DNA from: Sabellastarte sp. h YS-2021
Taxonomy: Eukaryota > Annelida > Polychaeta > Sabellida > Sabellidae
Assembly: GCA_964017235.1 (NCBI GenBank)
Contig: OZ024938.1
Span: 9,353,454-9,417,453, forward strand
Length of the DNA: 64,000 bases
Reading direction: 5' to 3'
Under the pieces are notes generated by a model. The model ran no database searches and was not told the DNA's origin. It saw nothing but the letters and a program-made list of their open reading frames with translations. Position 1 is the first letter of the stretch, and each line of letters starts with the position of its first letter. Shown here piece by piece: positions 45,340-56,989 of this stretch. Made by a program: the position numbers and the translations under genes.

Positions 45340-45800
45340 CATGAAATTCTGACTTTAATTCTAACTGGACTGTTATAGTGCTTAATCTCTCCTTACAAAG
45401 AGGACTCTAAGGGACAACAAAACCAAAAACAGTCAACCAATTTCAGTATGCAGGGACAGAAAAGAGGTCAAGCACTGCAGAGAATGCCAGGGGATGATTA
45501 AGACTATGGTGAGTATGCCTTGGTGTACAGGTGGCTGCTTTCTGAAAGAGGCTAGGCAGGAGGACCCATGAATCTAATCAGGAAGAGCATTCAAACAGGT
45601 GGGAAGGGACATCAGAAACAAAGCTTTTACCAAACTGTTTGATAGATTTATGAACAGAAAGGTAGCACTTTGGAACGACAAGGAAATTGCCACCACTTTG
45701 ACTGTGCCTGGTGCTATAAGAACTGCGGCAGGAAGAAAGATATGAAATCAAAAGAAAATATAATTCTGGAGCAATGTGGTCTTTATACAAATTCATGTAT
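45340..45800 (-). pseudogene. Jockey-like LINE 3' end, reverse orientation
   Basis: The minus strand encodes SSYSTRHSQSGGNFLVVPK followed by a KSIKQFGKSF block (45780-45600), the typical end of this LINE family's ORF2, then a 3' UTR with cttagagtcctctttgtaag and gagattaagcactataacag. A near-identical UTR in plus orientation is at 49985-50130. Confidence 0.75.
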
Positions 45801-46930
45801 ATATATTAACATACTGCTCCCAGCCAAAGCTCAGCACAACTTGGACACAAAAACCTCAATCTTGCTTGTTTTAAGTGCAAGTGTTGTAATTGCATTTGAC
45901 CCACATCAAATCAAAACAATAATTCTTTTAGAATGTTTTAAAGGGTGATAATATAATTTGTAATTTAAAACAGTGCCCAGACTTAAGTTTGGAAGTTTGT
46001 GATATATGAATACTTTAATTTTGCAAATAAATTTACATTTTTGTGACTGGTTCTAATATTTGTTGTAATATGATACACGGGAGCTGGCTTTTAAATGTCA
46101 CACAGATTGCAGGTATTTTTAATGCATAATGCCCAGTCACACTGCAGGCGGTATTTCCAGTGGTTATAGATGAACCAAAAGGCAGGAGTGGAATGCTATT
46201 CGTTTTTGTAAATCCCAGCTACACACCTCTAGCTACAGTTTTACCACAGACGATAATCAGAATTGGAGAGGAGAATGGCTATGATTTGTAAAGAAAAGAT
46301 ACAGAAGAGATGGTTTAAAGATAGAGTAAAATGATGGCCATATTTAACTCACTGTAAACACAGCAAGAGACAAATCACGCAGAATAGGAAGGAAAGACAG
46401 CATTAGAGCTATAGAAATGATACAACATCTTGCTGTTACAGGCGGTTATAGATAGTTTATACCACCTATGATAGAGGGTAAATTTGGATCTCTCGAAAGT
46501 TCTGTTTTTGGGTGGCACTGAAAGCAGAGATTGCTACAGTATGCAAACTTTACAGACAGAAGGATGGGGGTACGTGGAGGAATGGGGAGTAATATAAAAA
46601 TGTAAATAAAAGTAGGCAATTCCACTTGTAGTGTGACTAGGGCATAAACTAACCTTCAGATATGCCAAATTCCAAACAAAAGCAATTCACCCAATGAATG
46701 GCTTCAAATCAAAGGCTCTGCCTTAGGGATATTGCTGGTAATTGCAATGTCTCTTGGGAGCTTTGTGTGTTGTTTCCACACATGAGATCTGTGATTTGAA
46801 ACAGTGACTTTTCCCCTTTTAAAAGCCAGTGCATCTCAGACTGGTACAATTTAATCCAAAACAATGTGATCCAATAATAAAATTGCAACCAATCTCACAA
46901 ACCATGTCGACAGTCTACATGCCGGTGTAA
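45801..46930. other. intergenic, no clear feature
   Basis: No gene, repeat edge or RNA recognised. Confidence 0.3.
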
Positions 46931-46936
46931 ACCCCC

Positions 46937-47027
46937 GGGGTAGATTCTGGTGGCCTTCCAGAATCTACCCCACCCTCCCAGATTACCCCCCGGGGTAGAT
47001 TTTGGGAGGCCTCCCAGAATCTACCCC
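46937..47027. repeat. pair of GC-rich perfect or near-perfect hairpins
   Basis: Hairpin one (46937-46971) is ggggtagattctgg, a short loop and ccagaatctacccc. Hairpin two (46992-47027) is ggggtagattttggga with a tcccagaatctacccc partner. The four half-sites are all versions of GGGGTAGATTCTGG in alternating orientation, standing out strongly in an AT-rich region. Confidence 0.9.
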
Positions 47028-47328
47028 CTCTACCTAGTTAATACAGGTAACTGATAATTTATGTGACTAAGTATTTAAGCTTTTTTTAAATTGGTCACTG
47101 AGAAATGAATTCATGTAAAATTTAGATGATTTGCACATCTGTTTATGCAAATAATTTGTCATTGAAAGTCTGTGATTTGTATTTCAATATATGCATCAGT
47201 AATAGTTGAGCCAAGTTATTAGGTGAAAATTATTTAATAGTGAAGTGATTGGGTATTAGTATTGATAATTCTGATTTTTCAACAGAGACCCTGTTAGGCT
47301 GTTAAATTGATGGAACTAATTCTTATGT

Positions 47329-47510
47329 ACACTGAGGCCCAGCTTCAGCTAATCCCAAATTATGAAGGAATAACGGGACTTTTGATATACACTAAGGCCC
47401 TGTTTCACCTAATCCCAATTTAGGAAAACAAATACTGACTAGGCTTTTGATGTATACTGAGGCCTAGCTTCAATTAATCCCAATTTATGACATCAAAAGA
47501 ATAAATACAC
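47329..47510 (+). repeat. three tandem ~63-bp units
   Basis: The words tacactgaggcccagcttca, gctaatcccaaattatga recur at about 47329, 47391 and 47456 (spacings about 62 and 65), each followed by gacttttgatatacac-type text. Diverged, non-coding. Confidence 0.75.
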
Positions 47511-47610
47511 CAGTCCAAAGATGATTGATTTCTAAATTTTGAAGAATTCTCAAACTGTGATTAAATTAGCCGGTAATATCAACATATATACAAGAGAGTG
47601 ATTCAATTAA

Positions 47611-48063
47611 AACAAGAGCACTCGGAGAGCGCAGACCTCCGTCAAGGGAGATCAATTCCTGGACTATCATCAAAATAAACCCTAAAATTATCTGGTTATA
47701 ACTTCCTTCAAAAAGGCCTAGATCCAGATGATCCAGACAGTGATCCAGATCATTCTGGAAATCTAATCACTTGTTCCTTGTCCCATTTAGGACATTTCCT
47801 GAAAATTTCATGAACATCCATCTATAACTTTTCGAGTTATCTGTCTTTAAAAATTACATGTCATGGATCCAGAAGATCCAGATAGTGATCCGGATCACTC
47901 TCAAAATTTAATCATTTCTTCCTTTTACCTTTTCAGACATATCCTGAAAATTTCATCAAAATCCGTCCATAAGTTTTTGAGTTATCTTGTTCACAAACAA
48001 ACAAACAAACAGACTGACAGACAAACCCAGGTGAAAACATAACCTCCTTGACGGAGGTAATGA
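47611..48063 (+). repeat. 'cctccttggcggaggt' dispersed repeat, near full length
   Basis: It begins AACAAGAGCACTCGGAGAGC followed by gcagacctccgtcaag, has two internal near-repeats of gatccagatcattctgg-type text and catttcctgaaaatttcatg, acaaacaaacaaacagactg, and ends aacctccttgacggaggtaa. The start equals the terminus of the 26981-27678 element. No ORF is present. The mechanism of spread is unclear. Confidence 0.7.
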
Positions 48064-48285
48064 CAGGAGCCATGGTGCTGCAATGGTAACACACTTACCT
48101 AGCACTTCTGACATCGGAGTGTATTCTGTCCAGACCTCAAGTGAGAGAGCTTCTAATTGCTTGCCCATTTACAGGACAGATCCTTGACCAACTGTATGTA
48201 CTAGTTGCCTCTGCTATTCTGACTACTCTTCACAAAATATTCTGTGCACAGGTACTAGGCATAAAGTAAAACACTGAATTAAAAA
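48064..48285 (+). repeat. tRNA-derived SINE, family A, diverged
   Basis: The head caggagccatggtgctgcaa, tggtaacacacttacc, the acctcaagtgagagagcttc core, ttgaccaactgtatgtacta and gcataaagtaaaacactgaa keep the family order. It adjoins the preceding repeat without a gap. Confidence 0.65.
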
Positions 48286-48419
48286 AAAATCGACGGCCAA
48301 AACTTCTTTATTTATGGTCCAATATTGAATTTTTTTTTTCAGAAAAAGGCTGTATCTAAATCGGATTCAGTTTGGTAGTTGCAGAACTTGATCAATATTC
48401 GAAGACATTTTTACTCTTC

Positions 48420-48620
48420 CCTGTAGCGGAGGGGCAAGAGTATTGAATTTGGGTCTGTTTTTGTTTGTCCATGATCATAACTCAAAAACTGTGCATCGGC
48501 TTTGGATCATATTTTACACGAGGGGGGGGGGGGGGGGGGGGCTTCCTGTGACTCAGTCCTCCTTAAAGATGGTCTGGACCATCACCTGGATTGTGAATCC
48601 GTGATGTTTTTTTGTTTTTG
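48420..48620. repeat. dispersed noncoding repeat with poly-G tract
   Basis: It is the same family as 44225-44545. A run of about 20 G occurs at 48521-48541, exactly where the other copy has acacaaggtggtaccc, so the run is an expansion inside the repeat. Confidence 0.55.
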
Positions 48621-48689
48621 TGATATTTCTGCGTAACCCCTGGGCCTGGGTTTGTACTCAGACACTGCTTGTTATATTCTGAAGTCTGC

Positions 48690-48870
48690 TTGTGTAACTT
48701 GACCAGTTCCCACCTGATCACTGAAGTTAAGCAGGTTAGGCTTGGTTAGTACTTGGATGGGTGATGGTCTGGCTTCTTGGCCAGGTATTGGTGGATGATC
48801 CTGTAAATGGCTGTCCCATTGCAACTGAAACAAGGTACTAGATGTGATCTTAAGTGAATAAATCAATCAA
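48690..48870 (+). repeat. 5S rRNA-derived SINE-like repeat, copy 4, different body
   Basis: The block gatcactgaagttaagcagg, then ttaggcttggttagtacttg and gatgggtgat, is very close to 5S rRNA, but the flanks differ from copies 1-3: cttcttggccaggtattggt, then gtcccattgcaactgaaaca and a tail aataaatcaatcaa. It looks like a second 5S-headed family with its own 3' end. Confidence 0.7.
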
Positions 48871-49849
48871 GTTATAATAATTTTTTATTCGTAGCTATAA
48901 AGATTTACAATAAAGTATACAGTATAACAATGGAAAAAATTAATATGTAGGTATTAATTTCACATACAAACAAATAGACAAAATATTACTGTTATTACAC
49001 ATGCAATCAAGTTATGGTGTAACTACTTTTGTTTTCAGTGATTCATATTTTTAAATTTGTTCACTCAAGAAGATAAAATATATCTTTTTAAAGATAAAAC
49101 TTTTTAAATATTAAACATTTTAAAGATAAAACTTTTACCTCACTTGTATAGTTAGTACATCATTGCCACAAATCACAAATCGTATATATGGAGACACACA
49201 TTCAAACTACTGTCATCAGCAGATATTCAGGGAAGAAAGCACCTATTGTAGGACTTCTTATTGCATTTCCATAAAGAACTGCAAAGTTAAATGTACTGTC
49301 AATTATGTGCGAAGTGAGTTGTCAAAAGGAAAAGTGGCTGGTAAAACAGCAGCAATATTATTGATGTAATTTGGAGGAATCTCCCATTACCCTATTTGTA
49401 CAAAAAGCTTCCCAGGTTGCCTGTAGAATACATAATCATAACCTTTATCAGGATGTTATGCTTTGGGTGTATCTTTTGTCTGTTTGTTTGTCTATGTTTG
49501 CAATAACTCCAAAACTAATGAACTCATAAAGATTTTTTATGTGGGTAAGTCTTGGTCAAAGGAGGAATTGATTTACTTTTTGAAAAGATCCTGATCATCT
49601 TCTGAACACAAAAAATAGGAATTTTCAAGGGTCCTATTTTCAATGTATTTTCAACAACTTTGACTTTTTGGGTTGACATTACTCCTAAAGTAATGGGCAG
49701 ATCTTCAGGAAAGTTTTAAAGTATGTAGGCCCTGCTGGACAATTTAGTACAGTTCAGGTCATATTCTGGACAGAGTAAAAATAATTTTTCTGATATGCCT
49801 CTTAATGGATATCTGCGCCCTAGGAGTGCTGTCTAGTTTACAAGTGGTA
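48871..49849. other. intergenic; possible decayed repeat at 49440-49780
   Basis: tttgtctgtttgtttgtctatg followed by taaagattttttatgtgggt recalls the 'cctccttggcggaggt' repeats. No other feature was seen. Confidence 0.35.
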
Positions 49850-50135
49850 TACCTGTCATTCTACCGTCACAAGTTTGACTCTCAACTGCAAAAAAATATT
49901 GCTGGTCCAAGCATATTCTTATTTGTTACTATTACTTTCAGAAAACAGTTTAAAACCAACCGGTACACTAAGGCATCATACTCACCATAGTCTTAATCAC
50001 CCCCTGGCATTCTCTGTCGTTCTAGACCTCTTTTCTGTCTGTGAATGCTGAAATTGCTTGACTATTTTGGTTTTGTTGCGCCTTAGAGTCCCTTTTGAAT
50101 GAGGGAGATTAAGTGCTATAAAAGTCCAATTCTAA
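49850..50135 (+). mobile_element. Jockey-like LINE 3' end
   Basis: The frame TFRKQFKTNRYTKASYSP (about 49935-49990) is the family C-terminus. The 3' UTR (cctggcattctctgtcgttc, tgctgaaattgcttgact, gccttagagtccctttt, gagattaagtgctataaaag) is the same as the reversed copy at 45340-45560. Confidence 0.75.
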
Positions 50136-50400
50136 CATGACATGGCTGTGTCCTCGATTCTGATTGGCTAAATGATGAAATACTTCACCGGTAAAATCAG
50201 CATAACCTGGTAGCTCCAAATTATTGCCCATTATGGCTGTCGTAACAAGAACCGTTTTTACTGTAAAATTTCCAATAATTATTCATTTTAAAATAATTTG
50301 CAATGTTAGAATAGAAATAACCCCTCCTTTGGGGCTTATAACTTCAAACATCGTTTGGTCGGGGGTTATTCCTTTTTTAGAATTAGACATACTAACATTT

Positions 50401-50620
50401 TTACTCATCTAATCTAATGTAGACTTTTATAGCACTTAATCGCTGATGGACTCTAACGCGCAACTGAACATAAAGCAAGGCAGTTAACATTAATCCGAGG
50501 ACATAGCCAGGTCATACCAAGGAGACACAGAGACACAGCTTACTCTACTCATAAAGGTCAAACCCATATTCGAGTTAATCATCAATGCTTGTATGAGTTT
50601 GACAACTGTTGCCAGTGCTT
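50401..50620 (-). mobile_element. Jockey-like LINE 3' UTR, reverse orientation
   Basis: In reverse the end reads gcgcgttagagtccatcagc, gattaagtgctataaaagtc and tacattagatt, the 3' terminus of the same LINE family. Only the UTR remains. Confidence 0.6.
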
Positions 50621-50789
50621 ATTGCTATCCAAAATTCTCAACTCTGATCTTTTTATAATGCAGTTAGGTCTTATGATTTCAGTACTATGACCAATCGGCC
50701 TCTTAGTTTTTGTCTGCTACAGCTTATCCAGTGTACTCTTCTGTGAAAATGTAGCTGAGCACTATTTTTCAAAAAAAAAGGTTAATCAT

Positions 50790-51515
50790 AGACTATTGTG
50801 TAATTCTCTCCTCAGAAGTCTGTCCAGTTTTTACTTGTGACCACTCCAGTGTATCCAAAATACACTTGCTACGACCAATCCCTGCTTCTTGGAGGAACCT
50901 CCATTCTACCCATCTGTACATGAATTCAAACACTTCAGTGATAGTTTTGCTTATTAATGTTCCTGCAGTTTGGAATGATTTACATGATGGTGTTCTGCCC
51001 CAACACTTGCCTGCTTCAGGAAAAAGCTAGAAATTTTATATCTTCAAAAGGGCTTTCCAAACTTAGTATTAAAGTATGGACTCACCAAGAACTATGTCCG
51101 CTGTTACTGGTTTGTCACTTCACAGCAACACTTGACAGATAACTATATTTACAATATTTATACACAGATTCTAAAGAAACCTGTGCTGCTAGATATTAAG
51201 CAGCAAAGGCTGTCAACTCTTGTGTGACCATGTGTCAACAAGCACTGTCAGAGCTAAACTGACGCTATATTTAAAAAGGCCAGACAAACTCACTTCTGTG
51301 TCCTTGACCCCTGACCTAAATGTCGTGAAGCAGTGGATACTAAACATCGGCACCGAAACACCAGAATTCACCACAGTATGTCTGGTATTGACCTGTCTAT
51401 GTGTATGGAAGAGTGATCATTGAATTAGTTTCTGGTGTTGCACCTTAAAGTTGGCCGTGGGCAGAGATTAAGCACTGTGAAGGTCTTGAATAGAATAGAA
51501 TAGAATAGAATGGAA
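50790..51515 (+). pseudogene. Jockey-like LINE reverse transcriptase C-terminal fragment and tail
   Basis: Decayed frames read LLCNSLLRSLSS-like, QCIQNTLAT, then FCFAY-VPAVWNDLHDGVLP with LPQHLPASGKS (about 50950-51025), typical of the end of ORF2. The 3' UTR with gcagagattaagcactgtga is followed by a tail (aatag)n at 51490-51515. Several stops and frameshifts; inactive. Confidence 0.7.
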
Positions 51516-53770
51516 AGAGAAGTCCCAAGATTACTGTACTAGAACGGACAGGGCTTCTCTTTACGAGTTATTTTTATGAGTTGAAGCAGTTCATACAGCT
51601 TTTTTTTTTCAATTTAAACTCTGCCAGGACTTAATATAACTCACGAAAGTGGGACAGCAGTTTTACCAATACTCGCTTTTAAGGCCCTGAACACTGGTCA
51701 ACCTATTAAAATCCATTCCCTCACTGTAATTCAAACTAGTAATTTTTACAGAGGAGCAGTAAATAGAATAAGCTTCCCCAAAATATCAGGTCACAGAACC
51801 CGGTGTCTGATTTCAGAAAAGACCTAAAACCTATTTCCTCAGGTAAGTCCACCCCCTTCCCTTGTCTCTCCCCTGTTGGGATGAGTATAGCTTTTTGGGG
51901 GAATATGAGCTTTCCCTTCTTGAACATTAGCACCTCAAAGGATGTTTCTCGTCAATTTAGCACTTTACACAATGATTTGATTACAAGGACAAGAAATTGT
52001 ACCATCTCCGTTGCCTTTTAATAAGTCCCTTCACATCTTGTCTGCCAGAATTTGTCGGGCAGGAATGTTATTTCTAAGACGACTATTCTGATGGCATAAC
52101 TAATTGAAAGACCCAGTTGATTTTGAACTGGGAGATTTTCTACAACTGATCATGTCCAAAAATGAGCTGAAAACTGATAAACCACTTGATTTCTCACAAG
52201 TGAAAAGATTAGTTGTACACTTTGAAAAGATGGGCCCCATGACTTATGTATGACTGTTACAAGATGTAAAGATCACTCACAACAGTAAGCCTCAGTGACT
52301 CTTTATGTAGAAATCAAGGTACTTCTCTTTTTGGTAGAAGATCATGCAGCTATTTTAACAGAAGAGTTTCACTAAAGTAACTGCCTTACTACCAAAGAGA
52401 TCCAGTTTGATATCTCGGGAGAGACAATCCACTCATAAGCATTTTAACCATATTTAGTATTTTAATGAGAATCTATAATTACCTAAATTATGCTCCCTAT
52501 CTTCACGACTGAAAAGATGAGTTGTACGACTATAGGATTACGGGGTGACATTAGATAGGGTGCGCACTATGTTTTTGACTCCCGTAAACGTTAAAAAATG
52601 CATGTTTTACATCAGGAATTGTTGTGTGAAACGTCATGTCTAGACAGAACTATGGTAGAAATTAGAGTTTTATAAACTAGTGAGACCTGAGTTACGTAGA
52701 TAGTCTCCCTAAATGTGTTTTTATTTATTAAAAATTTTATATTTTAAAATTTGATGAATAACTGCTACACCACCGACCCCCCACATCATCGACAGAATAT
52801 CTATGGCTATAAGCTCATACAAATCATTGTCATACAATATTGTTTTTGAAAACAATTTTTAGTGTGGCTTTTATTTTATAAAATAAAAGAATGTGTCAGC
52901 TTCTCTTTTGATGAAAGTATATTTTATTTGTAGAGTGATATATAATTCTGATGACAATTTTAAAGTAGGCTTTGAGTACACGTCAAACATATATTTAAAT
53001 ACCTTTGGCCTAAAACTTTACAAACTCATCTGCTACTGCGCAACATCAAATATCTCTCATAACATAAACATTAAACTAATTCACTACATATTTATGTTAA
53101 GGGACAATAAATCATAGTGTGCAACCTCATTATTATTGGATGGTCAAAAGGCAAAGTCACAGCAGAGCAACGATGGTACCAGCTAGACTATATAGTAGAT
53201 TCTACTGTTTGGCTATGTATTCCACATTTTCTTTGCTGTTCAGTTATGATTATTTCTTTCAACAATGCGTTCAATTCAAGGAACAAAATGTTATTGTGCA
53301 CTTCATGTTATTCATTGGTCCCCTAAGAATTTTATGAATGTATTTGTACCATGATGGAAATTTCTCATATTTCCTGAAGTCAATATTACCATATTTTTCA
53401 GAAGGTAATTTCTATCCAAATTATTTCACCCAGAAGAAATACTTTGATCTAAAACCGCGTACAACATAATAACTGAATAGGTCAGAAAATCTAAAACCAC
53501 GCACACAATATATAATTGCATGAATAGGTTCCAAAATCCAGCCATATGTCATGGTATGTTAAACCCAATTTGTGGTGCCTTAGACAAGCAAGAGATTAAA
53601 AGAACAGGAAGAAAGTCAAAATTATCCCATGATATTGGGGAAAAAAACACTTACATGTGGTAGACCCTGAAATACTGAAAAGTTTTAGTCAGTAATCTGA
53701 AGACTAATTTAAATATACAAACTAGAAGCACTCCTACAGCACAGACCGCCGCCAACCAAGCATACCCATA
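51516..53770. other. intergenic, no clear feature
   Basis: A minus-strand frame (65 codons, 51933-51736) and plus-strand frames at 51803, 52893, 53117 and 53119 overlap each other or are short. None is recognised. No repeats with clear edges were seen. Confidence 0.3.
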
Positions 53771-54270
53771 TTGTAATATCCAACAAATACTGCCTTCTAT
53801 TATCCTTTGCATATGAGTATATATATAGCCGCTAATTTTGTCAAACGTCGCTAATAACGATCCGTATGGTCTTTTTATATTCAAACTATCGTAACCATAA
53901 TGCGTTACTCACACTACAGTATAAATCCCTTACTTGATTCTCGAAGCATTGGTGAAAACAATACCCTGCACGCCTTGGGAAAATAGCGTGATATTTCTGA
54001 AGGCTACCTATTTGTAGCTTTATATATTTACATTAATCAATTCTGTGGTTGTTTTAATAGCTATATACAAGATCAAAGTATGAACATGTCAGGCTAGTTT
54101 TTGGTATGATAAATTTCATGTTTTAGTACTATCTCTTTGTTGTAGCAAGTTGCACTTTTTGTGTAGGAAGCGTTTCACACAGAATGGATAGCTTTTTGCG
54201 ACTGTAAAAAATTTTCCAAAGTGTATGAAAGTGCAATGTACATGCTGGAGGGGAGTACTACCCACATAAA

Positions 54271-54289
54271 GGGGGGGGGGGGGGGGGGG
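54271..54289. repeat. poly-G tract in duplication copy 1
   Basis: About 20 G in a row; the equivalent site in copy 2 (60297-60304) has about 8. This is microsatellite-type expansion after duplication, subject to sequencing error. Confidence 0.85.
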
Positions 54290-54408
54290 AGGCATTGTGG
54301 TTGAAATTACTCCAAGGATAATAAAAGGCAGACAAACAAAAGCTCGAAGAACACAATCTCCTAATAAGGAAATATGAATACATATCTCAGTGATTATATC
54401 TTCATGTA

Positions 54409-54639
54409 GGGGCCACGGTGGCAGAGTGATAACACTCTTGCCTCCCACCTCTGAGGCCGGGGTTCAATCCCTGTCATGGCCTCAAGTGGGAAAGCTGGTA
54501 GTTGCTTGCCGTAGGTCGGCAGTTTACAGTACAGAACCCTAGCGAACTTAATGTGCTGGTTTCCTCTGCCCTTCCAACTACCCGTCGTGATATGACCTGT
54601 ACAGTGTTGAAAGTGACGTAAAACCCCAAATAAATAAAT
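54409..54639 (+). repeat. tRNA-derived SINE, family A, inserted after the duplication
   Basis: 231 bases from GGGGCCACGG to (AAAT)n. The 13-base duplication ATATCTTCATGTA lies at 54396-54408 and 54640-54652. In duplication copy 2 the same place (near 60410-60425) reads atatcttcacgta once, without a SINE. This filled/empty pair sets the element's borders exactly and shows insertion after, or lineage-specific to, copy 1. Confidence 0.95.
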
Positions 54640-56989
54640 ATATCTTCATGTATGCTTCGAGTGTTCTCCACATCCATTTACATTTTTTTTTCAAAATATG
54701 CCATTTAATTTTTTGTCTCTCTCAATTTGCTCGAATTTGTCAAAACTGACTTGGTCAAAAAGGTCCACCACCAAAACACAATGTATTAAACCTGGAGGTG
54801 TTTTCAAATCTAAAGAAGACCAAATAATCTCTTATGATTAAATACTGAAAGAAGCTATTAAGCATATAATTTCAGATTAAATTATAATGTAGGTACCCTT
54901 TTACTTTTGGTCTGGTTGACATAACTGATTTTTCTGGAAATGACCTCCAACTACTGCTACTGGTAATTCAGGTACTGGTATATAACTCTAAGACCACAGA
55001 TGATTATAGCAAAACGACTATGAATTAATAGCATCAAATCTCATTTAGTTTTTTACATCTCCTCAAAATCAATGTTAAATTCAGACGGTTATATAATTCT
55101 TAAAGTCTAGTCAAATGCACAAGCTAAAACCATCCCGACATAATTTCAGAATGGCATGAAAAATTTTTCAGAACTGTCTTGCCATATAGTGTTATATTGT
55201 TGTTTATTTATTTCAAAAGTTTACAACTTTTACTTGGCCCTACCTGTTCAGCTATCAAGATGAAACATTCCTAAATTAATCTAGTCTATTCAACATATAA
55301 TGCAAATGGATATCCACTATAAAAGCAAACCATCCTTGCTAGTTACACAGAGATTACACCTTCCCATGTAGGAGGTCACAAGCTACAACTGAACTGGATC
55401 AACTGCTTTCATTTCTTCACCACCGAGTATTTTCATAGGATGTCTTTGATGAAACCAACCACACATTTGGGATACCTTTGAGCATGCAGACATATATCAC
55501 TGGAAAGCTCTTCATTCACAATCTACAGACTGCCAAAAACACCTATCTGTAACATAACCTTCCACAAAAAGATTCTACAGCTGAGAACCAGCTACAGTTT
55601 GCAAATATGTGCATCTGCATGAGTTTCAAAGAAACAGCTGTGAAAACTATCTTGCATTTCAAATTAAGAACATACTGTCCAAACATGTAGGAGTTTAGGT
55701 GTTAAAATCAAATGTGTGACAGATGGATAACAAGAAAATCTCAACAGATTGTGCTAGAGTAATAGCAAATGAAATGTAACGGGTACTTTTAAAGTGTTTG
55801 ATCTTCATCATATTACAGATTTCAAAGTGTGAGGGAAGTGAGAAAACGGAAAAAAAATCAGAAACAAGAGACATAGCCTGGCCAACACCAGAGATGCCAA
55901 GGAAAAGGGAGGGCGATGGGGGATAAGCTTTACTTGAAGAGATATGTTTTCAATGTGTGCCTGTAAGATCATAGAGAAACTGCAGTTCAGATAACACCAG
56001 AGAGCTAATTCCACATATTTGAATTATCATGGAAAAAACTGTGGCTCAAGTGCTGTTTTATCAAAGCATTGAAGACATGAACTGTATGGAACTATGTGGA
56101 ACCCTTGAGTACTTCCTTAGGTTTCCTGCACCTGGTGTTGTAGGTGCATGAAATTTGAGTAAGGTAGGATCTGAATTACTTTGGAAAACCACTGTGGACG
56201 TACATTTATAACAGTGTTTTGAAAATGCAGCAATGTTCAACGGGCAACCAATGTAAATGTTTAAAAACAGGTGTGATTCTAGAAATATATTTGCAATGTT
56301 TCTAACCAGGCTATTTTGATGTAGTGTTTATATAGGATGCCTACAGACTTCTGAACAGTGGGTTACCGTAGTCAAGGGGTATTCATACAAGAGCATTGCA
56401 GGCTAGTATTACAGCTTCACAAGGAGGTATTTCCTAATATATCTGAGGTCACGTATCTGAGCAAAGCAAACTCCAAATATTTTTTGAACATGGTAATAAC
56501 TGAAACCTCTGAATCAAATTAATATATGACCATTAGATATACATTAATATAACAATAGTAAGATATCCCAGTTGACATTTTAATGCTTGCAAACGTTTGA
56601 AGGAAAATGTTTTGTAAAGGTAAAAAAATTATGGGTATGAAACCCATTTATAATAGGTCATCATTATGTTTTATGTATACCATTTATTTAACGTTTACCG
56701 ACAAATGTTAGAAAAAACGTCACAAATGAACATTAGAATGCCTCAGAAATACTATTTCAGAACTGCTTGTCAATATTAACCTTAATTGGAGTCAGAAGTC
56801 AAATTAAACCTGTTTGTAGGTAACTCACTAATAAAAAAGTTATATTTATGTATTTTATGCCTAAATCCCCAATAATTGCTCACTGCCATCTTTGAAAATG
56901 TTTGAAGTTAAGCATTTAACTAGAGGATCGCTTGCAAAACAAAGCAATTATTTTTGCATGGCAAAACACAGCATCCCGAGAAACAATGG

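Noticed and set aside
53117..53337. two overlapping plus-strand ORFs of about 70 codons
   Set aside because: They overlap in different frames, are short and have no recognisable motif.
55808..56014. conserved protein in both duplicates (minus strand, starts MELALWC)
   Set aside because: The similarity only reflects the segmental duplication; the frames differ at their ends, and no domain is recognised.
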